Notes under the pieces: generated by a model | The model's input: the letters and a program-made list of their open reading frames with translations, nothing else | Databases searched by the model: none | Told to the model about the DNA's origin: nothing | Assembly: GCA_964627505.1 (NCBI GenBank) | Contig: CAZVKB010000108.1 | Span: 1 to 9,442, forward strand | DNA: 9,442 bases | DNA from: JACJWR01 sp964627505 | GTDB taxonomy: Bacteria; Actinomycetota; Actinomycetes; S36-B12; UBA10799 | Reading direction: 5' to 3' | Program-made: the position numbers and the translations under genes | Shown: positions 1-8,470 of the stretch, piece after piece | How positions within the stretch are numbered: position 1 is the first letter of the stretch | Layout: each line of letters begins with the position of its first letter

Positions 1-1
1 G

Positions 2-201
2 GTCGGCAACATTCAGCAGAAGGCCAGTCGACCGGTGACGTGCGGTGGCGTGGTGTGGGACGTGACCGTCAGCGTGGGCGCGACGTTGGCTGGTGTCGGC
101 AGTGACCCGGAGCAGGTGTTGGCACATGCCGACCAGGCGCTGTACGGGGCTAAGAACGGTGGGCGCAATCGGGTCGTGTTTTACGAGGAATCCGCTGCGG
201 A

Positions 202-211
<10 letters not shown>
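2..211 (+). CDS. GGDEF-domain protein (diguanylate cyclase), C-terminal end only
   Basis: This is the last 69 codons of a gene that begins before the window. The translation contains VSVGAT and then ADQALYGAKNGGRNRV, the conserved end of GGDEF domains (the usual A-D-x-A-L-Y-x-A-K-x-x-G-R-N-x-V pattern). GGDEF domains make the second messenger cyclic di-GMP from two GTP. The catalytic GG(D/E)EF signature lies upstream of the window, so activity, sensor domains and membrane anchoring cannot be judged. The protein ends about ten residues after the domain, so no EAL or other domain follows. The stop overlaps the 3' end of the opposite-strand DUF255 gene by 10 bases (convergent). Confidence 0.9.
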
Positions 212-2403
<2,192 letters not shown>

Positions 2404-2506
2404 GAAGGGAGTGTGCCAGGTGTGCGCGACCTGGGCGAGGGGCAGCAGCGCTGCCAGGGACTTCGCGAACACCCGGAACTCTGGGCGTCGCCGCCGCGCA
2501 ACAGGA

Positions 2507-2527
2507 CAGCGTGACCAACCCACGCTG
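2507..2527. promoter_or_regulatory. Perfect 7-bp inverted repeat in the divergent intergenic region
   Basis: CAGCGTG (2507-2513) and CACGCTG (2521-2527) are perfect inverted repeats around a 7-base centre, in the ~196-bp gap between the divergent DUF255 and NYN genes. It lies about 73 bases before the NYN start and 104 before the DUF255 start, a position suited to an operator for one or both. A TAAGTT just downstream (~2529-2534) could be a -10 hexamer for the NYN gene, but no convincing -35 was found. The functional role is inference. Confidence 0.3.
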
Positions 2528-2586
2528 CTAAGTTGGGGCGGGCGGAGATGCCGCTCGACGGGTGGACGAAGGCCCTCGCACGAGGT

Positions 2587-2592
2587 GGAGGA
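2587..2592 (+). promoter_or_regulatory. Ribosome binding site of the NYN gene
   Basis: GGAGGA is a near-perfect Shine-Dalgarno sequence, 7 bases before the ATG at 2600. It decides the start of the NYN-domain gene over the in-frame upstream codons, which extend back to about 2348 through the opposite-strand DUF255 gene. Confidence 0.8.
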
Positions 2593-2599
2593 ACAGTCA

Positions 2600-4009
2600 A
2601 TGGCGGCTGCGTCACAGGGATCGAGCGCGGAGTCCGGTGGACCTCGGAGTGCGTTGTTCGTGGATTTCGACAATGTGTACCTGGGATTGCGGGCGTTGGA
2701 TCCGGCAGCAGCGGATGCCTTCGCCACGCATCCGGGGCGGTGGCTGGCGCGTTTGAGTGAGTATCAGGAGTCGGACGGGCGTGAGACCACGCGCCGTTTC
2801 CTGGTGCGTGCCTGCTACTTGAATCCGTCGGCATTTCCGCAGTTCCGGGCGTTCTTCACCCGTGCCGGCTTCCGAGTGGTGGATTGTCCGTCGCTCACAC
2901 GGCAGGGCAAGAGCGGGGCGGATATCAGCCTGGTGCTGGATGCCGTGGATGCGCTTGCCAGTTCCACGCACTACGACGAGTTCATTATTTTGTCTGCCGA
3001 CGCGGATTTCACGCCGCTGGTGCTGCGGTGTCGGGAGGCCGACCGGCGGACCACAATCATCACTGCGGGGCCGGCCGCGAGTGCTTACCGAGCAGTGGCG
3101 GACGTGGTAGTGACCTCAGACGAGTTTGCCGAGATGGTGTCGTCAGAGGTGTGGCCGGTGCCCGACGATGGGGACGAGGATGAACTCGCGGGCGGGTCGG
3201 ATGTACGCGCGCGGGTTTCGCTCGAGGAGGCGCCCGCCGCGCAGGTACCGGATGCGGACAGGTCGGGCGCAGACGCAGCGCCCGTAGATGCCGCCGACGC
3301 CGTGGCGCTGTTCTTGGCAGGGACTGATCGCCCGGTCCATGCCGCGTCGGCCGCTCATGCAGCCCGCAGCGTGGAGCCGGACTTGCCCGCCACTTCCTGG
3401 AATGGTCACGGGACGTTCGCCAAGTGGCTGCACGAGGCGGTGCCGACCGCTGGGTACCTCAACACCGACGGTGGCTACGTCTGGGACGCGCAACGGTTCT
3501 CGCGTGCAGATGTACCGGTTCGAGGTGACGGCCACGACCGCAGTGCGAGCGTGGACGCTGGGAGCGACGTCGCGCCGGGCGGCGATGCGCCCGCCGGAAG
3601 CAAGCGCGTGAGTGCTGGTGGCGGACCGAAGCGGCTGAGCGAACTCGAGCAGCAAGTGGCCAATGTGACCGACATCCCCGCGCTGGCAGTGGCCGATTAT
3701 GCCGGGCTGCTGACCGAACTGGCCCACGATCTGACCCGGCACCCGTTCACTCGACCCGACACCTCCAAGCGGGTTCGGGATGCGTGCCAGGCTGCGGGGC
3801 TGATTGTCGGGCGGACGTCGATCAATTTCGTGATCGGCGGTCTGTTGTATTCCGGGCTGTCCCTGGATGGTGACGTCACGCCGGCGTTGCTGGCCGATCG
3901 ATGGTCAGCCCACGTGGAGGAACTGTGCCGAGGGGCGCGGATGGAATTGACCGAACCGGAATTGGCTGCGATTCGGGCCTGGGTTGGCGGCGGCCTCGCG
4001 CCCAACTAG
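2600..4009 (+). CDS. NYN-domain (PIN-like) putative RNase with winged-helix/LOTUS-like C-terminal regions
   Basis: The product is 469 residues. Residues ~17-175 are an NYN domain, a PIN/FEN-fold nuclease module that usually cuts RNA with metal-bound acidic residues. ALFVDFDNVY carries D22, D24 and N25; GKSGADISLVLDAVDAL carries D108 and D114; ILSADADFTPL carries D134 and D136. The acidic pocket therefore looks complete. A poorly conserved acidic linker (~180-230) follows. Residues ~230-300 (VALFL, PVHAA, then W-N-G-H-G-T-F-A-K-W-L and GGYVWD) resemble a LOTUS/OST-HTH winged helix, an RNA-binding module often paired with NYN domains. Residues ~360-425 (TSKRVRDACQAAGL, INFVIGGLLYSG) look like a second winged-helix-type region. 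NYN assignment is firm; the LOTUS assignment is inference from pattern. No signal peptide, so cytoplasmic. The gene stands alone, divergent from DUF255 and convergent with tetR. The start is fixed by a strong ribosome binding site. Confidence 0.88.
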   Translation: MAAASQGSSAESGGPRSALFVDFDNVYLGLRALDPAAADAFATHPGRWLARLSEYQESDGRETTRRFLVRACYLNPSAFPQFRAFFTRAGFRVVDCPSLTRQGKSGADISLVLDAVDALASSTHYDEFIILSADADFTPLVLRCREADRRTTIITAGPAASAYRAVADVVVTSDEFAEMVSSEVWPVPDDGDEDELAGGSDVRARVSLEEAPAAQVPDADRSGADAAPVDAADAVALFLAGTDRPVHAASAAHAARSVEPDLPATSWNGHGTFAKWLHEAVPTAGYLNTDGGYVWDAQRFSRADVPVRGDGHDRSASVDAGSDVAPGGDAPAGSKRVSAGGGPKRLSELEQQVANVTDIPALAVADYAGLLTELAHDLTRHPFTRPDTSKRVRDACQAAGLIVGRTSINFVIGGLLYSGLSLDGDVTPALLADRWSAHVEELCRGARMELTEPELAAIRAWVGGGLAPN

Positions 4010-4047
4010 CGCGACCCTGGGCCATCCCTGCCCCAACCCCCCTGCGC

Positions 4048-4115
4048 AGAATCGCCTGGAAACCCTAAAATCGCCCCTTGGCCATCGGGCGATTCTGCGG
4101 TTTTCAGGCGATTTT
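4048..4115. repeat. Long imperfect hairpin between convergent genes, built from AATCGCC blocks
   Basis: The 29-base arms 4048-4076 and 4087-4115 are reverse complements at about 24 of 29 positions, around a 10-base loop that itself contains TGGCCA. Each arm carries two AATCGCC copies, giving four in total, so alternative pairings (first with third block, second with fourth) are also possible. It sits in the 166-bp space between the 3' ends of the NYN gene (4009) and tetR (4176). It could act as a bidirectional terminator, although neither side ends in a clean T tract. It could instead be a REP-like dispersed palindrome. The rest of the spacer holds nothing recognised. Confidence 0.7.
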
Positions 4116-4175
4116 ACCGAGCGGGGACAGACTCCGACTTCGCGCGCGGGATGCTCAGCGCCCCGAGGGTGGTGC

Positions 4176-4853
4176 TCACTGGCCGGGTTCGGGCACCTCT
4201 GAGCCTCGGGAGTCCGGGGTGATGGACACCGTGAACCGGGAAACCACGTCCAGCCATCCCGTGGGGTCCAGCGTGGACTCGGTGTCGATATCCGCCAGCA
4301 CCAACCCGAAGGTGAATGCCTGCACCATGATGGCCAAAGCCAGCGGATCGACCGCCGGATCAATCACGCCTCGCTCTTGACCAGCACGCGCGATGTCGGC
4401 CAGGGCCACGTTGGTTTCGTGCTGACTTGCCCCGATCCGTGCAGCCAAGTTGGGACGGCTGCGCGCGGCGCCGAGGATCTCCGCACGCTGCCAGCGATTC
4501 TCAGCCCGGTCGGCGGCTGAAGCAATCCGCGATACCTCGCGAAGCCGCCGAACGAGGTCCTGCGGGCTATCCGCACTGTTGACCGCATTGGCGATGCCGT
4601 CAACATCGCGTACGACCGCTCCCAGGAACTGCTCGATCCGCACGGCCACGATCAACTCGTCCCGGTTGACGAAGTGGGTATAGATCGTGCCGACCGACAC
4701 TCCTGCCATTTCCGCGACATCGGTGACGCGCAGGCCAGCCTCGCCATGAGCATCGATGAGCTCCCCGGCGGCGGCCAGCACCCGTTTCCTGGTCTCCTCC
4801 GACTGCTCTTGTCGGGAACGAGTTGGGGAGTGAGACGCATGTGTCGAGGTCAC
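4176..4853 (-). CDS. TetR/AcrR-family transcriptional regulator
   Basis: The product is 225 residues from the chosen start, a normal TetR length. The N-terminal DNA-binding domain is clear at residues ~20-67: TRKRVLAAAGELIDAHGEAG, then the helix-turn-helix VTDVAEMAGVSVGTIYTHF and NRDELIVAV. Residues ~75-215 form the usual all-helical ligand/dimer domain, which gives no clue to the inducer. The start is uncertain. GTG at 4853 has AGGGAG five bases upstream and is preferred; an in-frame ATG at 4883 adds ten residues but lacks a visible ribosome binding site. The gene lies 63 bases (or 33 with the ATG) after the stop of the S16 lipoprotein gene on the same strand, so the two probably share a transcript, making the protease gene or the operon itself a plausible target. 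No operator was identified. Confidence 0.92.
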   Translation of the reverse strand: MTSTHASHSPTRSRQEQSEETRKRVLAAAGELIDAHGEAGLRVTDVAEMAGVSVGTIYTHFVNRDELIVAVRIEQFLGAVVRDVDGIANAVNSADSPQDLVRRLREVSRIASAADRAENRWQRAEILGAARSRPNLAARIGASQHETNVALADIARAGQERGVIDPAVDPLALAIMVQAFTFGLVLADIDTESTLDPTGWLDVVSRFTVSITPDSRGSEVPEPGQ

Positions 4854-4858
4854 TGCTG

Positions 4859-4864
4859 CTCCCT
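4859..4864 (-). promoter_or_regulatory. Ribosome binding site deciding the tetR GTG start
   Basis: On the minus strand AGGGAG is followed after five bases (CAGCA) by GTG at 4853. The competing ATG at 4883 has only a GC-rich stretch upstream with no purine-rich motif. This favours the shorter TetR form. Confidence 0.55.
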
Positions 4865-4916
4865 GGTCAAGTCGTCGGTTCATGCGTGCGCGCCAGACGC
4901 ACTGTTGCGCAACACG

Positions 4917-6932
4917 CTAGCCGCCGGATTTCTCGGCCTGCGCGTTCCCCATCGCCAGCAGCATGTGGCCTTGGACATTTCCGTACCACTGAACTTGGAG
5001 ACCGTTGAGCCGGATCGCGTCGTTGGCACCGATCGCGTCGGCTGCGACCGCCACTCCTCGACCAAACCCCTCGTTCCACGCGAGGTAGCTGGGGTCGAGG
5101 CCGATGGCTTCGGTCTGGGCCGCGCTGCGCAGGGATTCGCTGGTGGCGACATCGACTTGGGTGCTCCAATCGCTCTGGCTGAAGGTTCGACTCGCTCCAT
5201 CGGCATGTGCGAGTTGCGCCGTGGCCGCCCACGTGGCTGCCGAAACGTAGTAACTCATGGCAGCGGCCAGCGCCGGGGCGACCGAGTTAGGGGAGTCCGC
5301 CGCTGCCACCTGCGCGGACTGGTCCGCCCAGCGTTGAGCAAGGGTGGACATCGCAGTGGCCTCCCAAGCCAATGGATCGGTGAGCAGTTCCGTCACTGAT
5401 GTCGCCGCGGCCGCGCCGCCCCGCTCGGCATCGCTTCGGGTGGCTTGACCGGTGTCGGACAGCAGTTGTGCATAGGCCGCCAGGATCGAGGTGGTTTCGC
5501 CCGGATTTGTGATGGGTGTGCGCCCGACCGCCGTTGCCACCTGCACGCTGAATGGCAAGTAGACGTCGAGGTCATAGCGAGCCGCTTGGAGCAGTCCGGC
5601 CAGGGTGCTCAACTCAGCTGCCGTCGCAATTCCCGCGGAACCCGCTTCGGGTGCACCAGAGTCGGGTGTCGCCGCGTCGGACGCGCCGGCGTCGAGCGCG
5701 CTGGCGCCAGCAGCCCCAAGGCTTGACTCGACCATGGTCGCGGTGGCCCAGGTGTCCGTCGCCCAGCACAGAGCGTCGGGCAACGCCGCCGCTTGTTCAA
5801 CGAACGACACCGGCGCAACTGAGGTGGTGTCGATGGCAGCGTCCGCATGGGCAGCGAGTGCCGCCGCGGCGGTACGCACCTGCGCCGCAGCGGCCAAAGG
5901 GGCTGAGGTTGCCTCGACATACGTTTGCGCGCGGGTGTTCCAAACCTGCAACTCCCGTTCGGCGAGTGTGACGCGGGCGAAGGCTTCAAACTCCCGGTTC
6001 GTCGCGAGCAACTGCGGCGTTCGGGAGCGGGCCAACTCAACGCCCGCTGCGATTCGCTGCCGATCGACCTCCATGTCCGCCGACGGAGCGGCGGCGATCG
6101 TCGGCTGCTCCAACCTGGGCAAGGCGGCATTGGTCGCGGAGACGAAATACTCCAGGAGTTGCGCCGATATGGCAGCGCTGGCGCCGGGCTGTTGGCTCGT
6201 GCCAGGCGTTGGCGTCCGGGTGGGATCCGAGGCGGCGGAACCAGGCGTGGCAGCGGGATCGCGGAAATAGTCGAAGGCTTCCTGTACCGACGCCACCTGC
6301 TCCACGCGAATACCCAGCTCAGATGCAAGTTGGCTCGCCACCACCCGGCGCCCGCTGACGGCATCCACCACAATATTTTGCCCCTGCGGGATCAGCACGG
6401 TGGAGATGTCGGCATCGGCGGCCGCGCGGAGCTTCGCCGGAATGCCACCGACTGGACCGATAGCCCCGGAGGGAAGCACCGTCCCGGTCATCGTGACGGT
6501 CTTGGCCAGCTGCGTCGAATCGCGCAGATCCCCGAGGACAGCGGTTGTGAGCACAGCACCTGCAGAAGGCCCGTCGATGCTCTCTTTGAGCTGGTAGGAG
6601 ATCGTGAGTCCCCGCGGGTCCGATCCCGCCAGCATGGATCCAACGGTGGCCGCGGTCCATGCTGCGGTCTGCCACTGCTCACCAGCGCGGGAAGCACCTG
6701 AGACGTCGACGCTCAGCGTCGCGGGAGCACTCGCCCGGGTCGCGCGTACCTCGACCGGGGTCACACCGTATGTCGGTTCGCCGGAACCCGTGGTGCCGAA
6801 CCACAGCACCGAGACGGTGGCTCTGGCTGTTGAATTTGACTGCCCGGCACAGGCTGCCAGCACACACACGGCGAAGCACGCAGCGAGCGCTCGGACAGCG
6901 GACCGCGGTGCGGCTTGACTGCGCGGCTGCAT
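4917..6932 (-). CDS. Secreted lipoprotein with a stand-alone Lon-type (S16) serine protease domain
   Basis: The product is 671 residues. The N-terminus is a lipoprotein signal peptide (arginines, hydrophobic stretch, lipobox L-A-A-C28), so the mature protein should be anchored outside the membrane. Residues ~38-215 are a Lon-type proteolytic domain: SIDGPSAG contains nucleophile Ser123, and TGTVLPSGAIGPVGGIPAKL contains Lys167. The 44-residue Ser-Lys spacing matches Lon's dyad. VLIPQGQ and a VQEAFDYF segment follow, as in S16 relatives. There is no AAA+ ATPase and no PDZ domain. Residues ~216-260 are a Pro/Thr/Ser linker; the rest is Ala-rich, mostly helical and unrecognised, with a low-complexity stretch near A-G-A-S-D-A-A-T-P-D-S-G. 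Signal, S16 domain and helical tail together recall archaeal COG1750 surface proteases (from memory of the family). Substrate is unknown. It probably heads an operon with tetR. The ATG at 6932 has no clear ribosome binding site, and upstream sequence stops after 34 bases at the assembly gap. Confidence 0.88.
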   Translation of the reverse strand: MQPRSQAAPRSAVRALAACFAVCVLAACAGQSNSTARATVSVLWFGTTGSGEPTYGVTPVEVRATRASAPATLSVDVSGASRAGEQWQTAAWTAATVGSMLAGSDPRGLTISYQLKESIDGPSAGAVLTTAVLGDLRDSTQLAKTVTMTGTVLPSGAIGPVGGIPAKLRAAADADISTVLIPQGQNIVVDAVSGRRVVASQLASELGIRVEQVASVQEAFDYFRDPAATPGSAASDPTRTPTPGTSQQPGASAAISAQLLEYFVSATNAALPRLEQPTIAAAPSADMEVDRQRIAAGVELARSRTPQLLATNREFEAFARVTLAERELQVWNTRAQTYVEATSAPLAAAAQVRTAAAALAAHADAAIDTTSVAPVSFVEQAAALPDALCWATDTWATATMVESSLGAAGASALDAGASDAATPDSGAPEAGSAGIATAAELSTLAGLLQAARYDLDVYLPFSVQVATAVGRTPITNPGETTSILAAYAQLLSDTGQATRSDAERGGAAAATSVTELLTDPLAWEATAMSTLAQRWADQSAQVAAADSPNSVAPALAAAMSYYVSAATWAATAQLAHADGASRTFSQSDWSTQVDVATSESLRSAAQTEAIGLDPSYLAWNEGFGRGVAVAADAIGANDAIRLNGLQVQWYGNVQGHMLLAMGNAQAEKSGG

Positions 6933-6966
6933 GGGTCAAGGGTAACGCCGTGTCGCGCATCACAAA

Positions 6967-7066
6967 NNNNNNNNNNNNNNNNNNNNNNNNNNNNNNNNNN
7001 NNNNNNNNNNNNNNNNNNNNNNNNNNNNNNNNNNNNNNNNNNNNNNNNNNNNNNNNNNNNNNNNNN
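6967..7066. other. Assembly gap (100 N)
   Basis: Exactly 100 ambiguous bases, the conventional placeholder for a scaffold gap of unknown size. It hides the promoter region of the S16 lipoprotein gene and the start, signal peptide and first repeats of the beta-solenoid gene. Any reading frame through it is meaningless. Between the lipoprotein start and the gap only 34 bases (6933-6966) remain, with no feature seen. Confidence 0.98.
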
Positions 7067-8194
7067 GAAACCGGCTCGATTTCCAAGACTGCCGAAAACA
7101 TTTTCACCGAAGCTGCTGTGAACGGCAGCGGTTCGGCCATCAGCGTCACCAACCAAGGCTTGGTCGATACGGTTCTGGGCGAAAACCAGCCAGCCATTCT
7201 GGTCAACGGCGACGGCGCGCAAGTCACCAACACCGGCGAGTTGCGGATGGGCGGACAGAACAGCCCCGGCATTCAGATCGTCGGCAACGACGCGGTGGTG
7301 TCGAGCACCGGCAAGATCAACTCCGGGCTCATCGGCGCCACCGAGCAGGCCGGCCGCGAATTCGGCAACAACGAGGGTATCTCGGTCGTAGGCGACCGGG
7401 CGGCGGTCAATGTTGGCGGTACCTTCACCAGCACGGCTGGCAACGGCGAGTGGGCTTCGATGACCGGCTCCGGCATGGCCTTGACCGCAGACGGCAAGTT
7501 CGAGTCGAATTGGTCGAACAGTGAGGCCTTCTCGATCACCGGGCCGAATGTTGTGGCCAAGATCAAGGGTTCGTACAGCTCGAAGGGTTCCAACTCGGAG
7601 ATCTTCTCACTGTCCAAGGGCGACGGTGCGGTGCTCGATGTCAACGCCGATTTCGTCACCGCCGGCGAGCAGTCGGAAGGTCTGTCGATCACCGGCAACG
7701 CGGTGAAGGCCACGATTGCCGGCACGATCGCAACCAGCGGGCAGCAGTCGGAAGGCATCTCCGCGTCGGCGGACGGGGACAACTCCGACGGGCTCGGTGG
7801 GTTGCAGATCACGTCGAATGCCACGATCACGACGAACAACTCGGACTCTGAGGGCATCTCGATCACCGCCCGGGACTCGTCGGTGACCGCTGCCGGTGCC
7901 ATCACCACGACGGGCAACAACTCCGAGGGCATCTCCGCTACAAAGAACAACATCACAGTGGATGCAACTGGAGCTATTACCACGTCGGGTGAGCAGTCAG
8001 AAGGCATCTCCTACCTCGGCAATAGCGGCAAGGTGACCGTCGGGGGCCCGGTGACTACCAAGGGCAGCACCTCCCCTGGGATTGTGCTGTCGGGGACGGA
8101 TATTGCGGTGACCATCAACAACTCGATCACCACCACCGGAACGAACTCACCGGTGCTGCGAGTGCTGGACGATGGCGCCCGGATCACGGTGACG
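7067..8194 (+). repeat. Degenerate ~75-bp coding repeat array (25-residue beta-helix units)
   Basis: Most units are exactly 25 codons, such as those beginning GELRMGG, GTFTSTA, GKFESNW, ADFVTAG, ATITTNN, GAITTTG, GAITTSG, GPVTTKG and NSITTTG. Two are longer: the unit beginning GKINSG (36 residues) and the one beginning GTIATSG (33 residues, with a Gly/Asp/Asn-rich loop). DNA identity between units is low to moderate, except around the SEGIS segment. This indicates old duplications held by structural constraint rather than a recent satellite. Confidence 0.8.
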
Positions 8195-8290
8195 TGCGCG
8201 CCAGGCGTGAACCTTTCCGCGGCTGGCCCGCTGCATGTGGGACCGAGCGGCGCCGTGACGTTCGTCAACTGCCCGACCGGCCTGGCGTGA
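7067..8290 (+). CDS. Repeat-rich beta-solenoid surface protein, 5' end missing in the gap
   Basis: The open frame runs from the first base after the gap for 407 codons. Nearly all of it is a chain of about fifteen ~25-residue units, for example GAITTSGEQSEGISYLGNSG followed by KVTVG. The consensus is G-x-I-T-T-x-G-x-x-S-x-G-I-S-x-x-G-x-x-x-x-V-x-x-x. Regular Gly, Asn, Thr and Ser with alternating hydrophobics is typical of a right-handed beta-helix. The same repeat style is common in passengers of Gram-negative autotransporters, but this protein ends differently: after C377 it has a 31-residue tail to A407 with a second Cys at 402, and no barrel, LPXTG motif or terminal membrane helix. Secretion is inferred; the signal peptide would be in the gap. 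Composition is rich in Asn, Thr, Gly and Ser, with few Cys. Possible roles are adhesion or a cell-surface or sheath-like structure, but none is shown. Confidence 0.85.
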   Translation, partial: ETGSISKTAENIFTEAAVNGSGSAISVTNQGLVDTVLGENQPAILVNGDGAQVTNTGELRMGGQNSPGIQIVGNDAVVSSTGKINSGLIGATEQAGREFGNNEGISVVGDRAAVNVGGTFTSTAGNGEWASMTGSGMALTADGKFESNWSNSEAFSITGPNVVAKIKGSYSSKGSNSEIFSLSKGDGAVLDVNADFVTAGEQSEGLSITGNAVKATIAGTIATSGQQSEGISASADGDNSDGLGGLQITSNATITTNNSDSEGISITARDSSVTAAGAITTTGNNSEGISATKNNITVDATGAITTSGEQSEGISYLGNSGKVTVGGPVTTKGSTSPGIVLSGTDIAVTINNSITTTGTNSPVLRVLDDGARITVTCAPGVNLSAAGPLHVGPSGAVTFVNCPTGLA

Positions 8291-8352
8291 TCGGCGAGGA
8301 CTGGTCACGAGCAGTGGTCTTGACGCGCGACTCGCGAGGCAAGGATTCTCAG

Positions 8353-8440
8353 CGGAGGGAGTGGGATTCGAACCCACGGTGACGCAGGACGCCACAACGG
8401 TTTTCAAGACCGTCTCTTTAGGCCGCTCAGACATCCCTCC
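8353..8440 (-). tRNA. tRNA-Ser (anticodon UGA)
   Basis: An 88-base class II tRNA reads on the minus strand from 8440. The acceptor stem GGAGGGA pairs with TCCCTCC before discriminator G (complement of 8353). The anticodon stem is ACGGT/ACCGT around loop CTTGAAA, giving anticodon TGA at 8406-8404. It has a long variable arm (GTGGCG/CGTCAC stem) typical of serine tRNAs, and a T arm of GTGGG-TTCGAAT-CCCAC. It decodes UCA and, by wobble, other UCN codons. CCA is not encoded, so it must be added after transcription. It lies tail to tail with the beta-solenoid gene, 62 bases away. No clear T-tract terminator is visible downstream, although a CTCGCGAG palindrome sits at 8331-8338. Confidence 0.96.
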
Positions 8441-8441
8441 T

Positions 8442-8454
8442 GTGCGCCGCGCAC
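8442..8454. promoter_or_regulatory. Perfect palindrome immediately 5' of tRNA-Ser
   Basis: GTGCGC (8442-8447), one central base, then GCGCAC (8449-8454): a perfect inverted repeat starting two bases from the mature tRNA 5' end. Just beyond it, on the minus strand, TAGGCT ends about 15 bases before the tRNA and could be its -10 hexamer. In that case the palindrome would lie in the short 5' leader or across the transcription start. No good -35 was seen. Confidence 0.35.
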
Positions 8455-8470
8455 TAGCCTATCGGGAACG

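Noticed and set aside
2404..2727. N-terminal extension of the DUF255 protein up to an ATG at 2727
   Set aside because: It would run through the NYN gene's ribosome binding site and first 43 codons, and the extra residues match nothing in the family, whose members start at the ANRLA motif.
5605..6701. Two long + strand open frames (5605-6270 and 5925-6701) opposite the S16 lipoprotein
   Set aside because: Antisense shadows produced by Ala/Arg codon bias; no recognisable motifs.
6659..7066. N-terminal part of the repeat protein continuing left across the N run
   Set aside because: The codons left of the gap are antisense to the lipoprotein signal and S16 region, and a 100-N placeholder carries no frame information; the true start is unknown.
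7273..8007. 244-residue minus-strand open frame opposite the beta-helix repeats
   Set aside because: Periodic mirror of the sense repeats; a low-stop shadow, with no plausible start or domain.
7067..8194. CRISPR-like or satellite reading of the 75-bp repeats
   Set aside because: Repeats are degenerate at DNA level, contiguous and coding in one frame; there are no spacers.
8147..8434. Small open frames across tRNA-Ser, including 8361-8996 on the + strand with a WDSNPR-type start
   Set aside because: These are the familiar spurious proteins read through a tRNA gene; the tRNA structure explains the sequence.
8353..8440. tRNA-Ser as an attachment site for an integrated element
   Set aside because: No integrase gene and no second copy of the tRNA 3' end are visible in the window.
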